A program made the position numbers and the translations under genes. The notes below the pieces were generated by a model. That model saw only the letters and a list, made by a program, of their open reading frames with translations. It did no database searches and was not told the origin of the DNA. This document shows positions 27,942 to 38,771 of a stretch of DNA of 56,673 nt, in pieces (position 1 is the first letter of the stretch; each line of letters starts with the position of its first letter). This stretch comes from Gammaproteobacteria bacterium (GTDB taxonomy: Bacteria > Pseudomonadota > Gammaproteobacteria > JAADHQ01), in contig DRJK01000168.1 of NCBI GenBank assembly GCA_011052215.1, positions 1 to 56,673 on the forward strand. The letters are read 5' to 3'.

Positions 27942-28508
27942 TTATGTCTTTGGCAGTGTCACGCCCTCCTGGCCCTGATACTTTCCGCCCCGGTCTTTAT
28001 ATGAAGTGCCACAGATTTCATCCGACTCAAAAAATAACATCTGCGCAATACCTTCGTTGGCATAAATCTTTGCCGGTAGCGGTGTAGTATTGGAAAACTC
28101 CAGTGTCACATGCCCTTCCCATTCCGGCTCCAGCGGCGTGACATTGACAATAATGCCGCAACGGGCATAGGTCGACTTGCCCAGACAGACCGTCAGTACA
28201 CTGCGGGGAATACGGAAATACTCTACTGTACGTGCCAGTGCAAAGGAATTGGGCGGGATGATACAAACATCACCGGTAAAATCGACAAAGCTGTTCTCGG
28301 AAAATTGTTTGGGATCGACAATCTCGGAATTGATGTTGGTAAAGATCTTGAACTCGTTGGCACAACGCACATCATAGCCGTAACTGGATGTACCATACGA
28401 TACGATGCGCCCACCGCCGTTCTCCTTGACCTGGCCCGGTTCAAAGGGTTCTATCATTCCCTCTCTTTCGGCCATACGGCGTATCCAGTGATCCGACTTG
28501 ATGCTCAT
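27942..28508 (-). CDS. dcd: dCTP deaminase
   Basis: Converts dCTP to dUTP for dTMP synthesis. The 188-residue length matches proteobacterial Dcd. Motifs: [36 protein letters not shown], the catalytic region [20 protein letters not shown] with the conserved Glu, and the C-terminal [14 protein letters not shown]. It is complete although repeat copy A abuts its stop codon. Confidence 0.96.
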   Translation of the reverse strand: MSIKSDHWIRRMAEREGMIEPFEPGQVKENGGGRIVSYGTSSYGYDVRCANEFKIFTNINSEIVDPKQFSENSFVDFTGDVCIIPPNSFALARTVEYFRIPRSVLTVCLGKSTYARCGIIVNVTPLEPEWEGHVTLEFSNTTPLPAKIYANEGIAQMLFFESDEICGTSYKDRGGKYQGQEGVTLPKT

Positions 28509-28604
28509 GTGTGCCCCTTATAGTGAATAATACTGACAATGTATGGGAATACTACAGTGAAAAAAGCCGTTTTTCTACTCACATCCTGAAAGCCCCTGCC
28601 TGCA

Positions 28605-28631
28605 TAAAAAAGGCGTGACAAATGTCACGCC
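28605..28631 (-). terminator. Intrinsic terminator of mrp
   Basis: A 9-bp perfect stem GGCGTGACA/TGTCACGCC with a 2-nt gap (AA), followed on the minus strand by a run of six or seven T. It lies 26 nt after the mrp stop (28657). Confidence 0.88.
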
Positions 28632-28656
28632 TGTGGCATTTTTGCTACGGACTGGA

Positions 28657-29748
28657 TCAGTTATTCTCTATCACAATCTGCGGGAACCTGGCACTGTAGT
28701 TCTTCGCCTGCAAAGATAATTTGGCCGCTGTACGACGGGCAATTTCCCGGTAGGTCTGTGCTATACGACTGTCGGGCTCTGCAACTACCGTCGGCTTGCC
28801 GCTATCGGTTTCCTCACGAATACGGATATCCAGTGGCAATGCGCCGAGGAAATCTACATCGAATTCTTCCGACATGTTCTGGCCACCGTCTTTACCAAAG
28901 ATATGTTCTTCATGGCCACATTCACTGCAGATGTGGATACTCATATTCTCGACAATACCCAGTACAGCAACCTCGACTTTCTCAAACATTTTCAGACCTT
29001 TGCGCGCATCCAGCAAGGCGATGTCCTGTGGTGTGGTCACAATAACGACTCCGCTGACCGGCACTTTTTGCGCCAATGTCAACTGGGTATCACCGGTGCC
29101 GGGTGGCAGGTCGATAATCAGGTAGTCAAGATTATCCCAGCGGGTATCTTTCAACAACTGCTCCAGTGCCTGTGTGACCATCGGGCCACGCCAGATCATC
29201 GGTGTATCCTCATCAATCAGATAACCGATAGACATGGACTGGATGTGGTAACTCACCATCGGTTCCAGTGTCGTACCATCCTCTGATTCCGGCTTGCCCG
29301 AGATGCCGAGCATGCGTGGCTGGCTGGGACCATACATGTCCGCGTCCAGCAGGCCCACGTTGGCACCTTCCGCTGAAAGGGCCAGGGCGAGATTAACGGA
29401 AGTGGTTGACTTGCCCACGCCTCCCTTGCCCGACGCCACGGCGATGATGTTCTTGACACCCTTTATCGCCTCCAGGCTTTTCTGCACGACATGCGCCTGG
29501 ATATCCCAGTCTACGTTGACGGTAGCTGAATCAACACCATCGACACCTTCAATTCTCTTTTTCAGTTCGTTCTGCAACTTCTCCTGAAAACCTTTGGCCG
29601 GATATCCCAGGGTTATATCCACGGTGACCTTGCCGTCATCGATAGCAATATTCTTGACGGCCTTGGTTGAAACCAGGTCTTTATCCAGATGCGGGTCGAT
29701 ATAACCCTTCATGGCATCTTCAATTTGGGTCTGATTGGCACTTGACAT
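28657..29748 (-). CDS. mrp: Iron-sulfur carrier ATPase Mrp/ApbC
   Basis: P-loop ATPase that carries and transfers [4Fe-4S] clusters. The 363 residues contain an N-terminal DUF59/MIP18-like domain (about 8-85), the deviant Walker A GKGGVGKST (107-115), Asp-rich LLDADMYGPSQPRML, DLPPGTGDTQLTL and a C-terminal CSEC motif that binds the cluster. Divergent from metG, a frequent arrangement in gammaproteobacteria. AGGAG at 8 nt supports the ATG. Confidence 0.95.
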   Translation of the reverse strand: MSSANQTQIEDAMKGYIDPHLDKDLVSTKAVKNIAIDDGKVTVDITLGYPAKGFQEKLQNELKKRIEGVDGVDSATVNVDWDIQAHVVQKSLEAIKGVKNIIAVASGKGGVGKSTTSVNLALALSAEGANVGLLDADMYGPSQPRMLGISGKPESEDGTTLEPMVSYHIQSMSIGYLIDEDTPMIWRGPMVTQALEQLLKDTRWDNLDYLIIDLPPGTGDTQLTLAQKVPVSGVVIVTTPQDIALLDARKGLKMFEKVEVAVLGIVENMSIHICSECGHEEHIFGKDGGQNMSEEFDVDFLGALPLDIRIREETDSGKPTVVAEPDSRIAQTYREIARRTAAKLSLQAKNYSARFPQIVIENN

Positions 29749-29803
29749 AAAACATCTCCTATAATACCGGTAAGGATATTATTTCATACTAAAAAGGTCT
29801 GGT

Positions 29804-29831
29804 ATTATACACGTTTTTCACAGGCTGCGAA
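29804..29831 (-). promoter_or_regulatory. Probable sigma-70 promoter of mrp
   Basis: On minus: -35 TTCGCA (29831-29826; 4 of 6), a 16-nt spacer and a perfect -10 TATAAT (29809-29804), about 56 nt upstream of the mrp ATG. Sequence match only. Confidence 0.45.
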
Positions 29832-29985
29832 GTATTTCATAATATACCAATAAAGACCATCATTTATCCTTGTGCCGTACGAGGACTTTGGCAAAAAAGC
29901 CGGTTGTTAATGGTTGCTGTCGTCGGCCTGCGAATCCGGTATACTTGTATGATTTTATGTACAGATTCAAGCAATTGGGTGGAAA

Positions 29986-32061
29986 ATGAGTAACAATCAA
30001 CGCAAAATACTGGTAACCAGCGCCCTGCCATACGCCAATGGAAGCATACATCTTGGTCACCTGGTGGAATACATCCAGACGGATATCTGGGTGCGTTTCC
30101 AGAAAATGCAGGGGCACGAATGTTACTATGTCTGTGCCGATGATACCCATGGCACACCCATCATGCTCAAGGCTGAACAGGAGGGCATTACCCCTGAACA
30201 GTTAATCGAGCGTGTCCATGAAGAACACCTGCGTGATTTTACCGACTTCAATATCGACTTTGATAACTACTATTCAACTAACTCCGATGAAAACCGTGAG
30301 CTGTCTTCAGGTATGTACCTGAAGCTCAAGAAAGCCGGTTTGATCGAAAGCCGACCGACGAAACATTATTACGACCCTGAAAGGAAAATGTTCCTGCCGG
30401 ACCGGTATATCAAAGGTGAGTGCCCCAAATGCCATGCGCTGGAACAGTACGGCGATGGCTGCGAGGTCTGCGGTGCAACCTATACGACCACAGATCTGAT
30501 TAACCCCTATTCCGTTGTGTCCGGTGCCACGCCGGTTAAAAAAGAGACTGAACATTTTTTCTTCAAGCTGAGTGAATGTGTCGACTTTCTGCGTAACTGG
30601 ATGAAAACCGGTAATCGCGGCGAAAGCCCGCTACCGCCCGAGGCCGCCAACAAACTGGAAGAATGGTTTGAGGCGGGGTTACGTGACTGGGAAATCTCGC
30701 GCGATGCACCCTATTTCGGATTTGAAATCCCGGATGCCCCGGGCAAGTATTTTTATGTCTGGCTCGATGCCCCGGTTGGCTACATGGCCAGCTTTAAAAA
30801 CCTGTGTGCACGAAAAGGGATGGATTTCGACCGCTTCTGGAAACAGGGTAGTGACACAGAGCTGTATCATTTTATTGGTAAAGACATCCTCAGCTTCCAT
30901 GCGCTGTTCTGGCCGGCCACGCTCCATTTTTCCGGCTACCGGACACCCGACAAGATCTGTGTGCATGGTTTTCTGACTGTCAACGGGCAGAAAATGTCAA
31001 AGTCACGCGGCACTTTTATAACGGCCCGTTCTTATCTGGAATTCCTGCAACCTGAATACCTGCGATATTACTTTGCCGCCAAACTGAATGACCGTGTCGA
31101 GGACATTGACCTGAACCTGGAGGACTTTGTTGCACGCGTCAACAGCAATCTGGTTGGCAAATACATCAATATCGCCAGCCGTACTGCCGGGTTTATCAGT
31201 AAACGGTTTAATAACAAACTGGCCAGCTCTATTGATGTGGCCGACATTGAGGCCTTGCAAAAAATTCAGGGGGCAGCAGAAGAAATAGCTCACTGTTATG
31301 AAAACCGCCAGTTCAGCGAGGCCATGCGTAAAATCATGGTTCTTGCCGATGTCGCCAACGAATATGTCAATGATACTCAACCCTGGGTCATTGCAAAGGA
31401 AGATGGCCAGGAGGAGCGGCTGCACCAGGTCTGCACAACCGGTATTAACCTGTTCCGCCTGTTAACAATCTACCTCAAGCCTGTTCTGCCGGACATGGCA
31501 ACCCGGATAGAGGGCTTCCTGAATGTTGAACCCCTGGCATGGGGAGACAGCAGTGAATTATTACTGGATCACGAGATACTAAAATACAAGCATCTGGCAA
31601 AACGTATCGAGGAAAAACAGATACAGTCCATGCTGGATAAAAACCGGGAAACACTGAACATGGAAAACAAAAAAGACGGTCACTCACAAACAAGGCATGC
31701 GCAGGCACAGCAGCATGAAGATACACCCGTTGCTGATACAATTGAATTTGATGACTTCGCAAAAATTGATTTACGTATTGCCCGTATTATCAGCGCCAAA
31801 CATGTCGAAGGCGCAGACAAACTGTTGCAATTAACACTGGATATCGGCAATGAAACACGCAACGTTTTTGCAGGCATCAAATCAGCCTATTCCCCGGAAC
31901 AACTGCAAGGCAAACTGACGGTGATGGTTGCCAATCTGGCGCCACGAAAAATGCGCTTTGGTATCTCGGAAGGCATGGTGCTGGCTGCGGGCCCGGGTGG
32001 AAGTGACCTGTGGATTCTTGAACCTCATGAAGGGGCGCAACCGGGAATGAAAGTCAAGTAG
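29986..32061 (+). CDS. metG: Methionyl-tRNA synthetase with C-terminal tRNA-binding domain
   Basis: Charges tRNA-Met and initiator tRNA. The 691 residues contain the class I HIGH motif as HLGH ([19 protein letters not shown]), the Zn knuckle [23 protein letters not shown] in the form KMSKSRGT, an anticodon-binding helical domain and a C-terminal EMAP/Trbp111 dimerisation domain ([13 protein letters not shown], about 590-691). GGTGGA precedes the ATG. Confidence 0.97.
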   Translation: MSNNQRKILVTSALPYANGSIHLGHLVEYIQTDIWVRFQKMQGHECYYVCADDTHGTPIMLKAEQEGITPEQLIERVHEEHLRDFTDFNIDFDNYYSTNSDENRELSSGMYLKLKKAGLIESRPTKHYYDPERKMFLPDRYIKGECPKCHALEQYGDGCEVCGATYTTTDLINPYSVVSGATPVKKETEHFFFKLSECVDFLRNWMKTGNRGESPLPPEAANKLEEWFEAGLRDWEISRDAPYFGFEIPDAPGKYFYVWLDAPVGYMASFKNLCARKGMDFDRFWKQGSDTELYHFIGKDILSFHALFWPATLHFSGYRTPDKICVHGFLTVNGQKMSKSRGTFITARSYLEFLQPEYLRYYFAAKLNDRVEDIDLNLEDFVARVNSNLVGKYINIASRTAGFISKRFNNKLASSIDVADIEALQKIQGAAEEIAHCYENRQFSEAMRKIMVLADVANEYVNDTQPWVIAKEDGQEERLHQVCTTGINLFRLLTIYLKPVLPDMATRIEGFLNVEPLAWGDSSELLLDHEILKYKHLAKRIEEKQIQSMLDKNRETLNMENKKDGHSQTRHAQAQQHEDTPVADTIEFDDFAKIDLRIARIISAKHVEGADKLLQLTLDIGNETRNVFAGIKSAYSPEQLQGKLTVMVANLAPRKMRFGISEGMVLAAGPGGSDLWILEPHEGAQPGMKVK

Positions 32062-32118
32062 AACGCGAGGCGCACTGTTATACACGCAACTGGAAAATGC
32101 AGCCTTGTTACAGTGTTC

Positions 32119-32146
32119 TTTACCTGTAAATTGAAAGGGCTATAAC
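32119..32146 (+). promoter_or_regulatory. Possible sigma-70 promoter of the rsx operon
   Basis: -35 TTTACC (32119-32124; 4 of 6), a 16-nt spacer and -10 TATAAC (32141-32146; 5 of 6), about 44 nt upstream of the rsxA ATG. Matched by eye only. Confidence 0.4.
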
Positions 32147-32189
32147 AATTACCCTTTATCTTTATTGCTGGATATTTTATCTTTAAATT

Positions 32190-32771
32190 ATGACTGAATA
32201 CGCACTGTTACTGGTAAGCACGGTCCTGGTTAATAATTTCGTTTTAGTGAAATTTCTGGGGCTATGTCCCTTCATGGGGGTTTCCCGAAAACTGGAGACG
32301 GCCGTCGGGATGTCACTGGCGACAACATTTGTGCTTACCCTGTCATCCATATGCAGCTACCTGGTCAATGAATACATACTGGCTCCGCTGGGTCTTGAAT
32401 ACCTTCGCACTATCAGTTTCATTCTGGTCATCGCAATTGTTGTACAGGTCACCGAGATGATTGTCCACAAAACCAGCCCGTTACTGTATCAGGTGCTTGG
32501 AATTTTCCTGCCTCTGATCACAGCCAATTGCGCTGTTCTCGGGGTGGCACTGCTGAATGTCCAGGAAAAGCACGGTTTCGTCGAATCCGCCCTGTATGGT
32601 TTTGGTGCTGCCGTAGGATTTTCAATGGTATTAATCCTGTTTTCCGCGATGCGTGAAAGAATTGCGATTGCTGATGTCCCTGAGGTGTTCAGGGGTAACG
32701 CTATCGCCCTGATCACGGCAGGATTGATGTCACTGGCCTTCATGGGTTTTTCAGGCCTGATTAAATTCTGA
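32190..32771 (+). CDS. rsxA: Electron transport complex subunit RsxA/RnfA
   Basis: Inner-membrane subunit with six predicted helices. Part of the Rnf/Rsx complex that couples NADH-ferredoxin electron transfer to ion movement, or in enterics reduces SoxR. The 193 residues include [23 protein letters not shown] and [16 protein letters not shown]; the conserved Cys pair of the A/E subunits is visible (LGLCPF, TANCAV). Its stop overlaps the rsxB start by one base. First gene of rsxABCDGE. Confidence 0.96.
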   Translation: MTEYALLLVSTVLVNNFVLVKFLGLCPFMGVSRKLETAVGMSLATTFVLTLSSICSYLVNEYILAPLGLEYLRTISFILVIAIVVQVTEMIVHKTSPLLYQVLGIFLPLITANCAVLGVALLNVQEKHGFVESALYGFGAAVGFSMVLILFSAMRERIAIADVPEVFRGNAIALITAGLMSLAFMGFSGLIKF

Positions 32772-33349
32772 TGCTAACTGCCATTATTACAATGTGCATA
32801 ATGGCGGGGGTGTTCGGTCTGATTCTGGGCTATATCGCAGTACGATTCTATATTGAAGGTGATCCGGTTGTTGACAAGATCGACTCACTGCTTCCACAAA
32901 CCCAATGCGGGCAATGTGGTTACCCGGGATGCAGGCCTTATGCAGAAGCCATTACCAGAGGTGAGGCCGAGATAAACCAGTGTCCACCCGGGGGCGGGGC
33001 CACCATCGCCGCACTGGCCGACCTGCTAGGTGTTGACTCCAAACCCCTTAACCCGGAAAACGGTATCGAAGAGGACATCAAAACAGTTGTTATTATTGAT
33101 GAAGACATATGCATTGGTTGCACACTGTGCATTCAGGCTTGCCCGGTCGATGCAATCCTGGGGGCTGCAAAACAAATGCATACCGTGATAACAGATGAAT
33201 GCACTGGCTGCAACCTGTGCATCCCACCCTGTCCTGTTGAATGTATTTATATAGTACCTGTAAAAGAAGAACTCGCAACATGGAAATGCCCAAGCCCGGA
33301 GCAACCCATGATCAGACTTGACAGCATAATGGCATCAAAGGAAAAATGA
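32771..33349 (+). CDS. rsxB: Electron transport complex subunit RsxB/RnfB
   Basis: Membrane-anchored ferredoxin-type subunit, 192 residues. An N-terminal helix (about 5-25) is followed by a 4Fe-4S domain with [17 protein letters not shown] and two more 4Fe-4S motifs [12 protein letters not shown] and [12 protein letters not shown]. It overlaps rsxA and rsxC by a few bases. Electrons are thought to pass through RsxB between RsxC and the membrane subunits. Confidence 0.96.
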   Translation: MLTAIITMCIMAGVFGLILGYIAVRFYIEGDPVVDKIDSLLPQTQCGQCGYPGCRPYAEAITRGEAEINQCPPGGGATIAALADLLGVDSKPLNPENGIEEDIKTVVIIDEDICIGCTLCIQACPVDAILGAAKQMHTVITDECTGCNLCIPPCPVECIYIVPVKEELATWKCPSPEQPMIRLDSIMASKEK

Positions 33350-35016
33350 CAGATTCACAATACAAGCTCTGGTCATTTCACGGCGGGCTGCACCTGCCGG
33401 GCCACAAGAAAATGTCCACCGGTCAGCCAATCGGAAAATATTTTATCCCCGAAAGGCTTATTCTGCCATTGCAGCAAAATATTGGTGAACCTTCTGAACC
33501 CATCGTCAGTGAAGGCGAGTATGTGCTCAAGGGGCAACTGATAGCCAGGGCCAACGGCTATATCAGTGCCCCGTTACATGCACCCACATCCGGTACGGTT
33601 TCCGAAATCACTGAACAACTCATTCCCCATCCATCAGGACTTGCCGCAACCTGCATTATTATAAAGTCTGATGGCCTGGATAAATGGGTACAACTAAGCC
33701 CACATGCCAGTTATGAAAATATGGATCCCAGTGCCTTGCGAAACCGCATACGTGATGCCGGTATTGTCGGCCTTGGCGGTGCCGGCTTCCCTTCCTTCAT
33801 TAAACTTAATCCGGGCAGCAGGACATCCATTGATGAACTGGTTATTAACGCTGCTGAATGTGAACCCTACATTACCTGTGATGACATGCTCATGCGTGAA
33901 CATGCAGATGAAATCATACAGGGTACTCTCATCATGCAACATGCCTTGCATGCCCGACAATGCCTGATTGGTGTGGAGGACGACAAACCCGAAGCCTTAA
34001 AGGTTATGTCTGACGCTGTAAAACGACTGGGGCATGGTCAAATAAAGATTCTTGCAATACCCACCCTCTATCCCACCGGTGGTGAGAAACAAATCATCAA
34101 GGTATTGACTGGCAAAGAAGCTCCCAGCCAGGGGCTGCCGCTTGATACGGGAACGGTTTGTCATAATGTGGGTACTGCTGCTGCCGTATACCAGGCCGTT
34201 ATCCATGGCAGGCCCCTTGTCTCGCGTATTATCACCCTGACGGGTCAAGGTATAAAAACACCGGGCAACCACGAAGTATTGATTGGCACCCCTGTAAATG
34301 AATTTATCGAGCACAACGGTGGTTACCACAACAGGATTGGTAAACTGATCATGGGTGGCCCGATGATGGGTATCAGCCTGGCAAGTGATCTTGTCCCTGT
34401 CATCAAGACAACAAACTGCCTGCTGGGCCAAACGCAGCAAGAGGCCACTGACAACAATACGGTAATGCCCTGCATTCGTTGCGGAGCTTGCATGGATGCC
34501 TGCCCCGTGAACCTGCTGCCACAGCAACTTTACTGGTATGCCTTTGCCAGGGATATGGACAAGATACAGGACTACAATCTGTTTGACTGCATAGAATGTG
34601 GCTGCTGCTGTTACGTCTGCCCAAGTAACATTCCACTGGTACAATATTACCGGTTTGCCAAGACAGAAATCTGGGCACAGGAGCGGGAAAAGAAAAAATC
34701 TGACCGCGCGCGAAATCGCCATGAATTCAGGCTGGAACGGCTCGAAAAGCAGAAAAAAGAACGCGGAGAACGCCTGCGCAAGAAAAAAGCCGCATTAAAC
34801 AAAAGTAAATCGACCGATAAAAAAGACAATGACAAACAGCAAGCAATCGCTGCTGCACTGACACGTGTGCGTGAAAAACAGAAACAACACTCTGTAATAA
34901 GTAAAAATACCGACAACCTGACGGCTGATCAGAAAAAAAAGATCGAAGATGCTGATAAACGCCGGCAACAGAATAACAATGAAAAAGTACCGTCTGAAGA
35001 AGACTCTGACTCCTGA
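33346..35016 (+). CDS. rsxC: Electron transport complex subunit RsxC/RnfC
   Basis: NADH- and FMN-binding peripheral subunit, 556 residues. It has the biotinyl/lipoyl-like and Rossmann region ([45 protein letters not shown]) and two 4Fe-4S motifs, [12 protein letters not shown] and [12 protein letters not shown]. The C-terminal about 115 residues are a Lys/Glu/Arg-rich tail, shorter than the repeat-rich tail of E. coli RsxC. It overlaps rsxB by 4 nt. Confidence 0.95.
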   Translation: MTDSQYKLWSFHGGLHLPGHKKMSTGQPIGKYFIPERLILPLQQNIGEPSEPIVSEGEYVLKGQLIARANGYISAPLHAPTSGTVSEITEQLIPHPSGLAATCIIIKSDGLDKWVQLSPHASYENMDPSALRNRIRDAGIVGLGGAGFPSFIKLNPGSRTSIDELVINAAECEPYITCDDMLMREHADEIIQGTLIMQHALHARQCLIGVEDDKPEALKVMSDAVKRLGHGQIKILAIPTLYPTGGEKQIIKVLTGKEAPSQGLPLDTGTVCHNVGTAAAVYQAVIHGRPLVSRIITLTGQGIKTPGNHEVLIGTPVNEFIEHNGGYHNRIGKLIMGGPMMGISLASDLVPVIKTTNCLLGQTQQEATDNNTVMPCIRCGACMDACPVNLLPQQLYWYAFARDMDKIQDYNLFDCIECGCCCYVCPSNIPLVQYYRFAKTEIWAQEREKKKSDRARNRHEFRLERLEKQKKERGERLRKKKAALNKSKSTDKKDNDKQQAIAAALTRVREKQKQHSVISKNTDNLTADQKKKIEDADKRRQQNNNEKVPSEEDSDS

Positions 35017-35027
35017 GCGGAAACGAA

Positions 35028-36044
35028 ATGCAATTTAACAAATCAACATCACCATATCTGCACAACACCAGAGACATACCCACAGTCATGCGACTTGTAT
35101 TGTTGGCGTTACTACCGGGTACGATTGCCTATTATTATTTCTTTGGCTGGGCCATTCTCATCAACATAACAATTGCATGCATTACTGCGGTAATTTGTGA
35201 GGCATTGATGCTGGCCTTGCGCAATCGACCACTGCTTTTCCTGAAAGACTACAGCGCAATATTAACGGCCTGCCTGCTTGCACTCGCCTTGCCTACACTG
35301 GCACCCTGGTGGTTGATTGTTCTGGCTTGTTTCTTTGCAATCGTTGCAGGTAAACATCTGTATGGCGGGCTGGGATACAACCCGTTCAACCCGGCCATGA
35401 TTGGCTATGTCGTCGTCATGGTTTCCTTTCCACAATATATGACCCAGTGGTTACTGCCTGATATTGACCTGAGCCTGATACAAACCCTGCAACTGCAATT
35501 CCAGGGGATAACGCCGGTGAGTATGACACTGGACAGCATTACTTCGGCAACCCCGATAGACAGCATAAAAACCGGCCTGAGTCTGGATCTACCTCTTTCG
35601 CAAATCACCAGTTCATCACTGTTTGGCGCCGTCGGCGGCGCCGGATGGGAATGGATAGCAAGCGGCTTTTTACTCGGCGGGGTCTGGTTGCTTTATAAAG
35701 ACATTATTACCTGGCATATTCCGGCCGGCCTGCTGGCCACCCTGGCGCTTATGGCTGCAATATTTTATATCGTCAGCCCCGAACATTATTCAAACCCGGC
35801 TTTTCAACTATTCAGTGGCGGCACGATGTTGACAGCATTTTTTATTGCAACTGATCCGGTTAGCGCCAGCACAACCCCCAGAGGAAAAATCATTTATGCT
35901 TCGGGCATTGGTTTGATAACCTATATCATCCGTACCTGGGGTGGTTACCCGGACGGAATCGCCTTCGCCGTCCTGCTGATGAATATGACAGTTCCAACGA
36001 TTGACTACTATACCCGCCCCCGGGTATTTGGAGTAAAACGATAA
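35028..36044 (+). CDS. rsxD: Electron transport complex subunit RsxD/RnfD
   Basis: Integral membrane subunit of 338 residues with covalently attached FMN. The flavinylation motif is SATP with Thr175 (SITSATPIDS). Conserved stretches include GGLGYNPFNPAMIGYVVVM and FFIATDPVSASTTPRGK. It starts 11 bp after rsxC and overlaps rsxG by one base. Confidence 0.95.
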   Translation: MQFNKSTSPYLHNTRDIPTVMRLVLLALLPGTIAYYYFFGWAILINITIACITAVICEALMLALRNRPLLFLKDYSAILTACLLALALPTLAPWWLIVLACFFAIVAGKHLYGGLGYNPFNPAMIGYVVVMVSFPQYMTQWLLPDIDLSLIQTLQLQFQGITPVSMTLDSITSATPIDSIKTGLSLDLPLSQITSSSLFGAVGGAGWEWIASGFLLGGVWLLYKDIITWHIPAGLLATLALMAAIFYIVSPEHYSNPAFQLFSGGTMLTAFFIATDPVSASTTPRGKIIYASGIGLITYIIRTWGGYPDGIAFAVLLMNMTVPTIDYYTRPRVFGVKR

Positions 36045-36694
36045 TGACGACTATCAGGAAGAACATGATTCGCTCAGCATTATTACTGTCCTTGTTCGCC
36101 CTGGTCGGAACCGGTCTGCTCAGCCTGACTTATGAAGCCACCCATGAGCGGATCGCACAAAATGAACGTGATGAACTGATCCGCAACCTGCACAAAATCA
36201 TATCTCCTGATAAACATGATAATGATATTTTTCATGACACGATAGAAATACAACACCCGTACCTTCTGGGAACAGAAAAGCCGGTCACTGTTTACAGGGC
36301 CCGAAAAAACGGGGTCCCGGTCACTGCTGTATTCAGCAGCATTGCTCCCAATGGATACAACGGTACAATAAAGCTCCTGATTGGAATTGACACTAAAGGA
36401 CAATTGACCGGTGTGAGGGTTATCGCACACAGGGAAACACCCGGGCTGGGGGATGCCATTGAAGCGGAACGTTCTGACTGGATATTGGGTTTTAAAGGAA
36501 AATCCCTGCTTAAGCCGGCAGAAAAAGACTGGAAAGTAAAAAAGGATGGCGGATTTTTTGACCAGTTTACCGGTGCCACCATCACACCACGCGCAATTGT
36601 CAAGGCAGTAAAAAATACTTTGTTATACTATAAGTTAAACAAACACCTTATATACAGTACTAAACAACAAGGATCGGGCAATACCCATGAATAA
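36044..36694 (+). CDS. rsxG: Electron transport complex subunit RsxG/RnfG
   Basis: Membrane-anchored periplasmic flavoprotein, 216 residues: one N-terminal helix (about 9-29) and an FMN-binding domain. The flavinylation motif reads TGATITP with Thr181; many family members have Ser after the Thr, here it is Pro. Also present is [20 protein letters not shown]. The tail is short. It overlaps rsxE by 8 nt. Confidence 0.94.
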   Translation: MTTIRKNMIRSALLLSLFALVGTGLLSLTYEATHERIAQNERDELIRNLHKIISPDKHDNDIFHDTIEIQHPYLLGTEKPVTVYRARKNGVPVTAVFSSIAPNGYNGTIKLLIGIDTKGQLTGVRVIAHRETPGLGDAIEAERSDWILGFKGKSLLKPAEKDWKVKKDGGFFDQFTGATITPRAIVKAVKNTLLYYKLNKHLIYSTKQQGSGNTHE

Positions 36695-37382
36695 TTCAGT
36701 CACACAAATCAGTAAAGACGGTTTTTGGCGCAACAATCCCGCCCTGGTACAACTGTTGGGACTGTGTCCCTTGCTGGCAGTTACCTCTACGGTAATAAAC
36801 GGGCTTGGCCTGGGTATTGCAACCACACTGGTTCTGATCGGCTCCAATGTTATTGTCTCCATGATCCGGAACCTTGTCCGTAGTGAGATCAGAATCCCGG
36901 TTTTTGTGCTTATCATTGCATCTCTGGTCACTATCGTGGAACTTCTCCTGAACGCCTATCTCCATTCTTTATATAAAACACTGGGCATATTCATTCCACT
37001 GATTGTCACCAACTGTGCCATTATCGGTCGTGCAGAATCCTTCGCATCAAAACATTCTGTATTTCATTCCCTTATTGATGGACTGACCATGGGGCTGGGT
37101 TTCACGTCAGTCCTCGTTTTGTTAGGTGCTATGCGTGAGGTGGTCGGGTTCGGTACATTACTTGCCAATGCGAACCTGATGTTTGGTGAGGCCGCCCGTA
37201 ATATGACAATTACATTCAGCACTGATTACCCTGGATTCCTGCTGGCCATCCTGCCTCCCGGGGCATTCATCGGCCTGGGGCTGATTATTGCGGTTAAAAA
37301 TATGATTGACCGTCGTTCTGCCCGAATGGCTGCCGTCAGGAAAAATGTTGAAACTGAAACTTCAGGCGCCTGTCGAGTCTAG
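36687..37382 (+). CDS. rsxE: Electron transport complex subunit RsxE/RnfE
   Basis: Integral membrane subunit, paralogous to RsxA; 231 residues, about six helices. Conserved [20 protein letters not shown] and [20 protein letters not shown] with the A/E-type Cys pair, then [20 protein letters not shown]. Last gene of rsxABCDGE; nth follows after 110 bp as in many gammaproteobacteria. Confidence 0.95.
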   Translation: MNNSVTQISKDGFWRNNPALVQLLGLCPLLAVTSTVINGLGLGIATTLVLIGSNVIVSMIRNLVRSEIRIPVFVLIIASLVTIVELLLNAYLHSLYKTLGIFIPLIVTNCAIIGRAESFASKHSVFHSLIDGLTMGLGFTSVLVLLGAMREVVGFGTLLANANLMFGEAARNMTITFSTDYPGFLLAILPPGAFIGLGLIIAVKNMIDRRSARMAAVRKNVETETSGACRV

Positions 37383-37492
37383 TGCTCCCTGATGCAGGTG
37401 ACAGGTCAACGCATGGAACGCTGCCTGAAATCATCCTGGATCCGACTGACCCCTGATGCCTGAATAACCCGGATACAAATTTTTGCTTCTCT

Positions 37493-38128
37493 ATGAATGC
37501 TAAAAAACGATATGAAATATTTCAGCGTCTGAAAGAACATAACCCCGAACCCGCGACTGAACTGAAATACAACAATACCTTTCAATTACTGGTTGCTGTT
37601 ATCCTGTCAGCACAAGCAACCGATGTGGGTGTTAACAAGGCAACCACCGCCTTGTTCAGAAAATGTAAAACCCCGGCCTCAATCCTTAAACTGGGAGAAG
37701 AAGTACTCAAGGGGTATATAAAAACAATCGGCCTCTATAATACAAAAAGTAAAAATATAATTAAAACCTGCCATATGTTGATTGACAAACACCGGGGACA
37801 GGTTCCACAAGACCGGGCAGCGCTGGAGGCCCTGCCGGGGGTGGGTCGAAAAACTGCCAATGTGGTACTCAATACGGCATTCGGACACCCGACCATTGCA
37901 GTGGACACACATATATTCAGGGTTGCAAATCGTACTCGCATGGCACCCGGCAAAAATGTCCTTGAGGTGGAAAAAAAGTTACTCAAATTTGTGCCCGGGG
38001 AATTTCGTCTCGATGCACACCATTGGCTTATTCTGCACGGCAGGTACACCTGCATCGCTCGTAAACCAAGGTGTGGTTCATGTGTTATCGAAGACCTGTG
38101 TGAATTTAAAAATAAAACAGAAAATTGA
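37493..38128 (+). CDS. nth: Endonuclease III
   Basis: Bifunctional DNA glycosylase/AP lyase that removes oxidised pyrimidines. The 211-residue length is typical. The helix-hairpin-helix LPGVGRKTANVVL contains the catalytic Lys, and VDTHIFRVANR contains the catalytic Asp. The C-terminal [4Fe-4S] loop C-x6-C-x2-C-x5-C reads CIARKPRCGSCVIEDLC. No obvious ribosome-binding site precedes the ATG. Confidence 0.96.
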   Translation: MNAKKRYEIFQRLKEHNPEPATELKYNNTFQLLVAVILSAQATDVGVNKATTALFRKCKTPASILKLGEEVLKGYIKTIGLYNTKSKNIIKTCHMLIDKHRGQVPQDRAALEALPGVGRKTANVVLNTAFGHPTIAVDTHIFRVANRTRMAPGKNVLEVEKKLLKFVPGEFRLDAHHWLILHGRYTCIARKPRCGSCVIEDLCEFKNKTEN

Positions 38129-38164
38129 CAATGTTATGCACTAATAACCAAGCAGGCATAAAAT

Positions 38165-38602
38165 ATGTTTTATAGCAAGGACCGTAACCAGATCAGGGGG
38201 TTTTTTCGCTCATCATGGCAAAAATTTATCAGCAAACAACCCGTTGAACCACTCGAGGCCCTCGTTGGCGAAGTGGTCAGCATGCACCCCGAGTATCATC
38301 CGATGCTGGAAAACAGGCAGGATGACCTGGGCCGGGACTATCAACCCGAAGATGGACAGACGAATCCATTTTTGCATATGGGTATGCATATTACCTTGAG
38401 AGAACAGTTTGCCAGCAACCACCCCGATGGTATTGAGTCTATATACAAGAAGGTGCTGAATAAAACCGGCGACCCTCACAAAACTGAACATTTGATGATG
38501 GATTGCCTGGCCGAAAGCCTGTGGCAGGCACAAAGAAAAAATGAATTGCCTGAAGATCAGGCCTATATTCAATGCCTTAAGCAGATAATAAACCGATATT
38601 GA
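38165..38602 (+). CDS. DUF1841 family protein
   Basis: A 145-residue soluble protein with the family's start MFYSKDRNQIRGFFRSSWQK, PLEALVGEVVSMHPEYHPML and the C-terminal HLMMDCLAESLWQAQRKNELPEDQAY. No signal or membrane segment. DUF1841 proteins are widespread in beta- and gammaproteobacteria, often near nth as here; no function is known. Confidence 0.88.
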   Translation: MFYSKDRNQIRGFFRSSWQKFISKQPVEPLEALVGEVVSMHPEYHPMLENRQDDLGRDYQPEDGQTNPFLHMGMHITLREQFASNHPDGIESIYKKVLNKTGDPHKTEHLMMDCLAESLWQAQRKNELPEDQAYIQCLKQIINRY

Positions 38603-38771
38603 TATAATTCCGTGATTTTTCAACCCTATAATGAAACTTTCCAGACGGTAACAAGTCCTACACCATTAAGGCAAAGCAATGGTTGCCTGTATCTTGAAAA
38701 ACAGTACTATATCACTTTGGCATTACAAAAATATTAGATGGCCAATCCAACTATCCTAAGGAGCACTGATT

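Noticed and set aside
38640-38771. ECF-type promoter upstream of hvfA
   Set aside because: GAAACTT and GTAAC-like segments are present but spacing and -10 do not give a convincing match.
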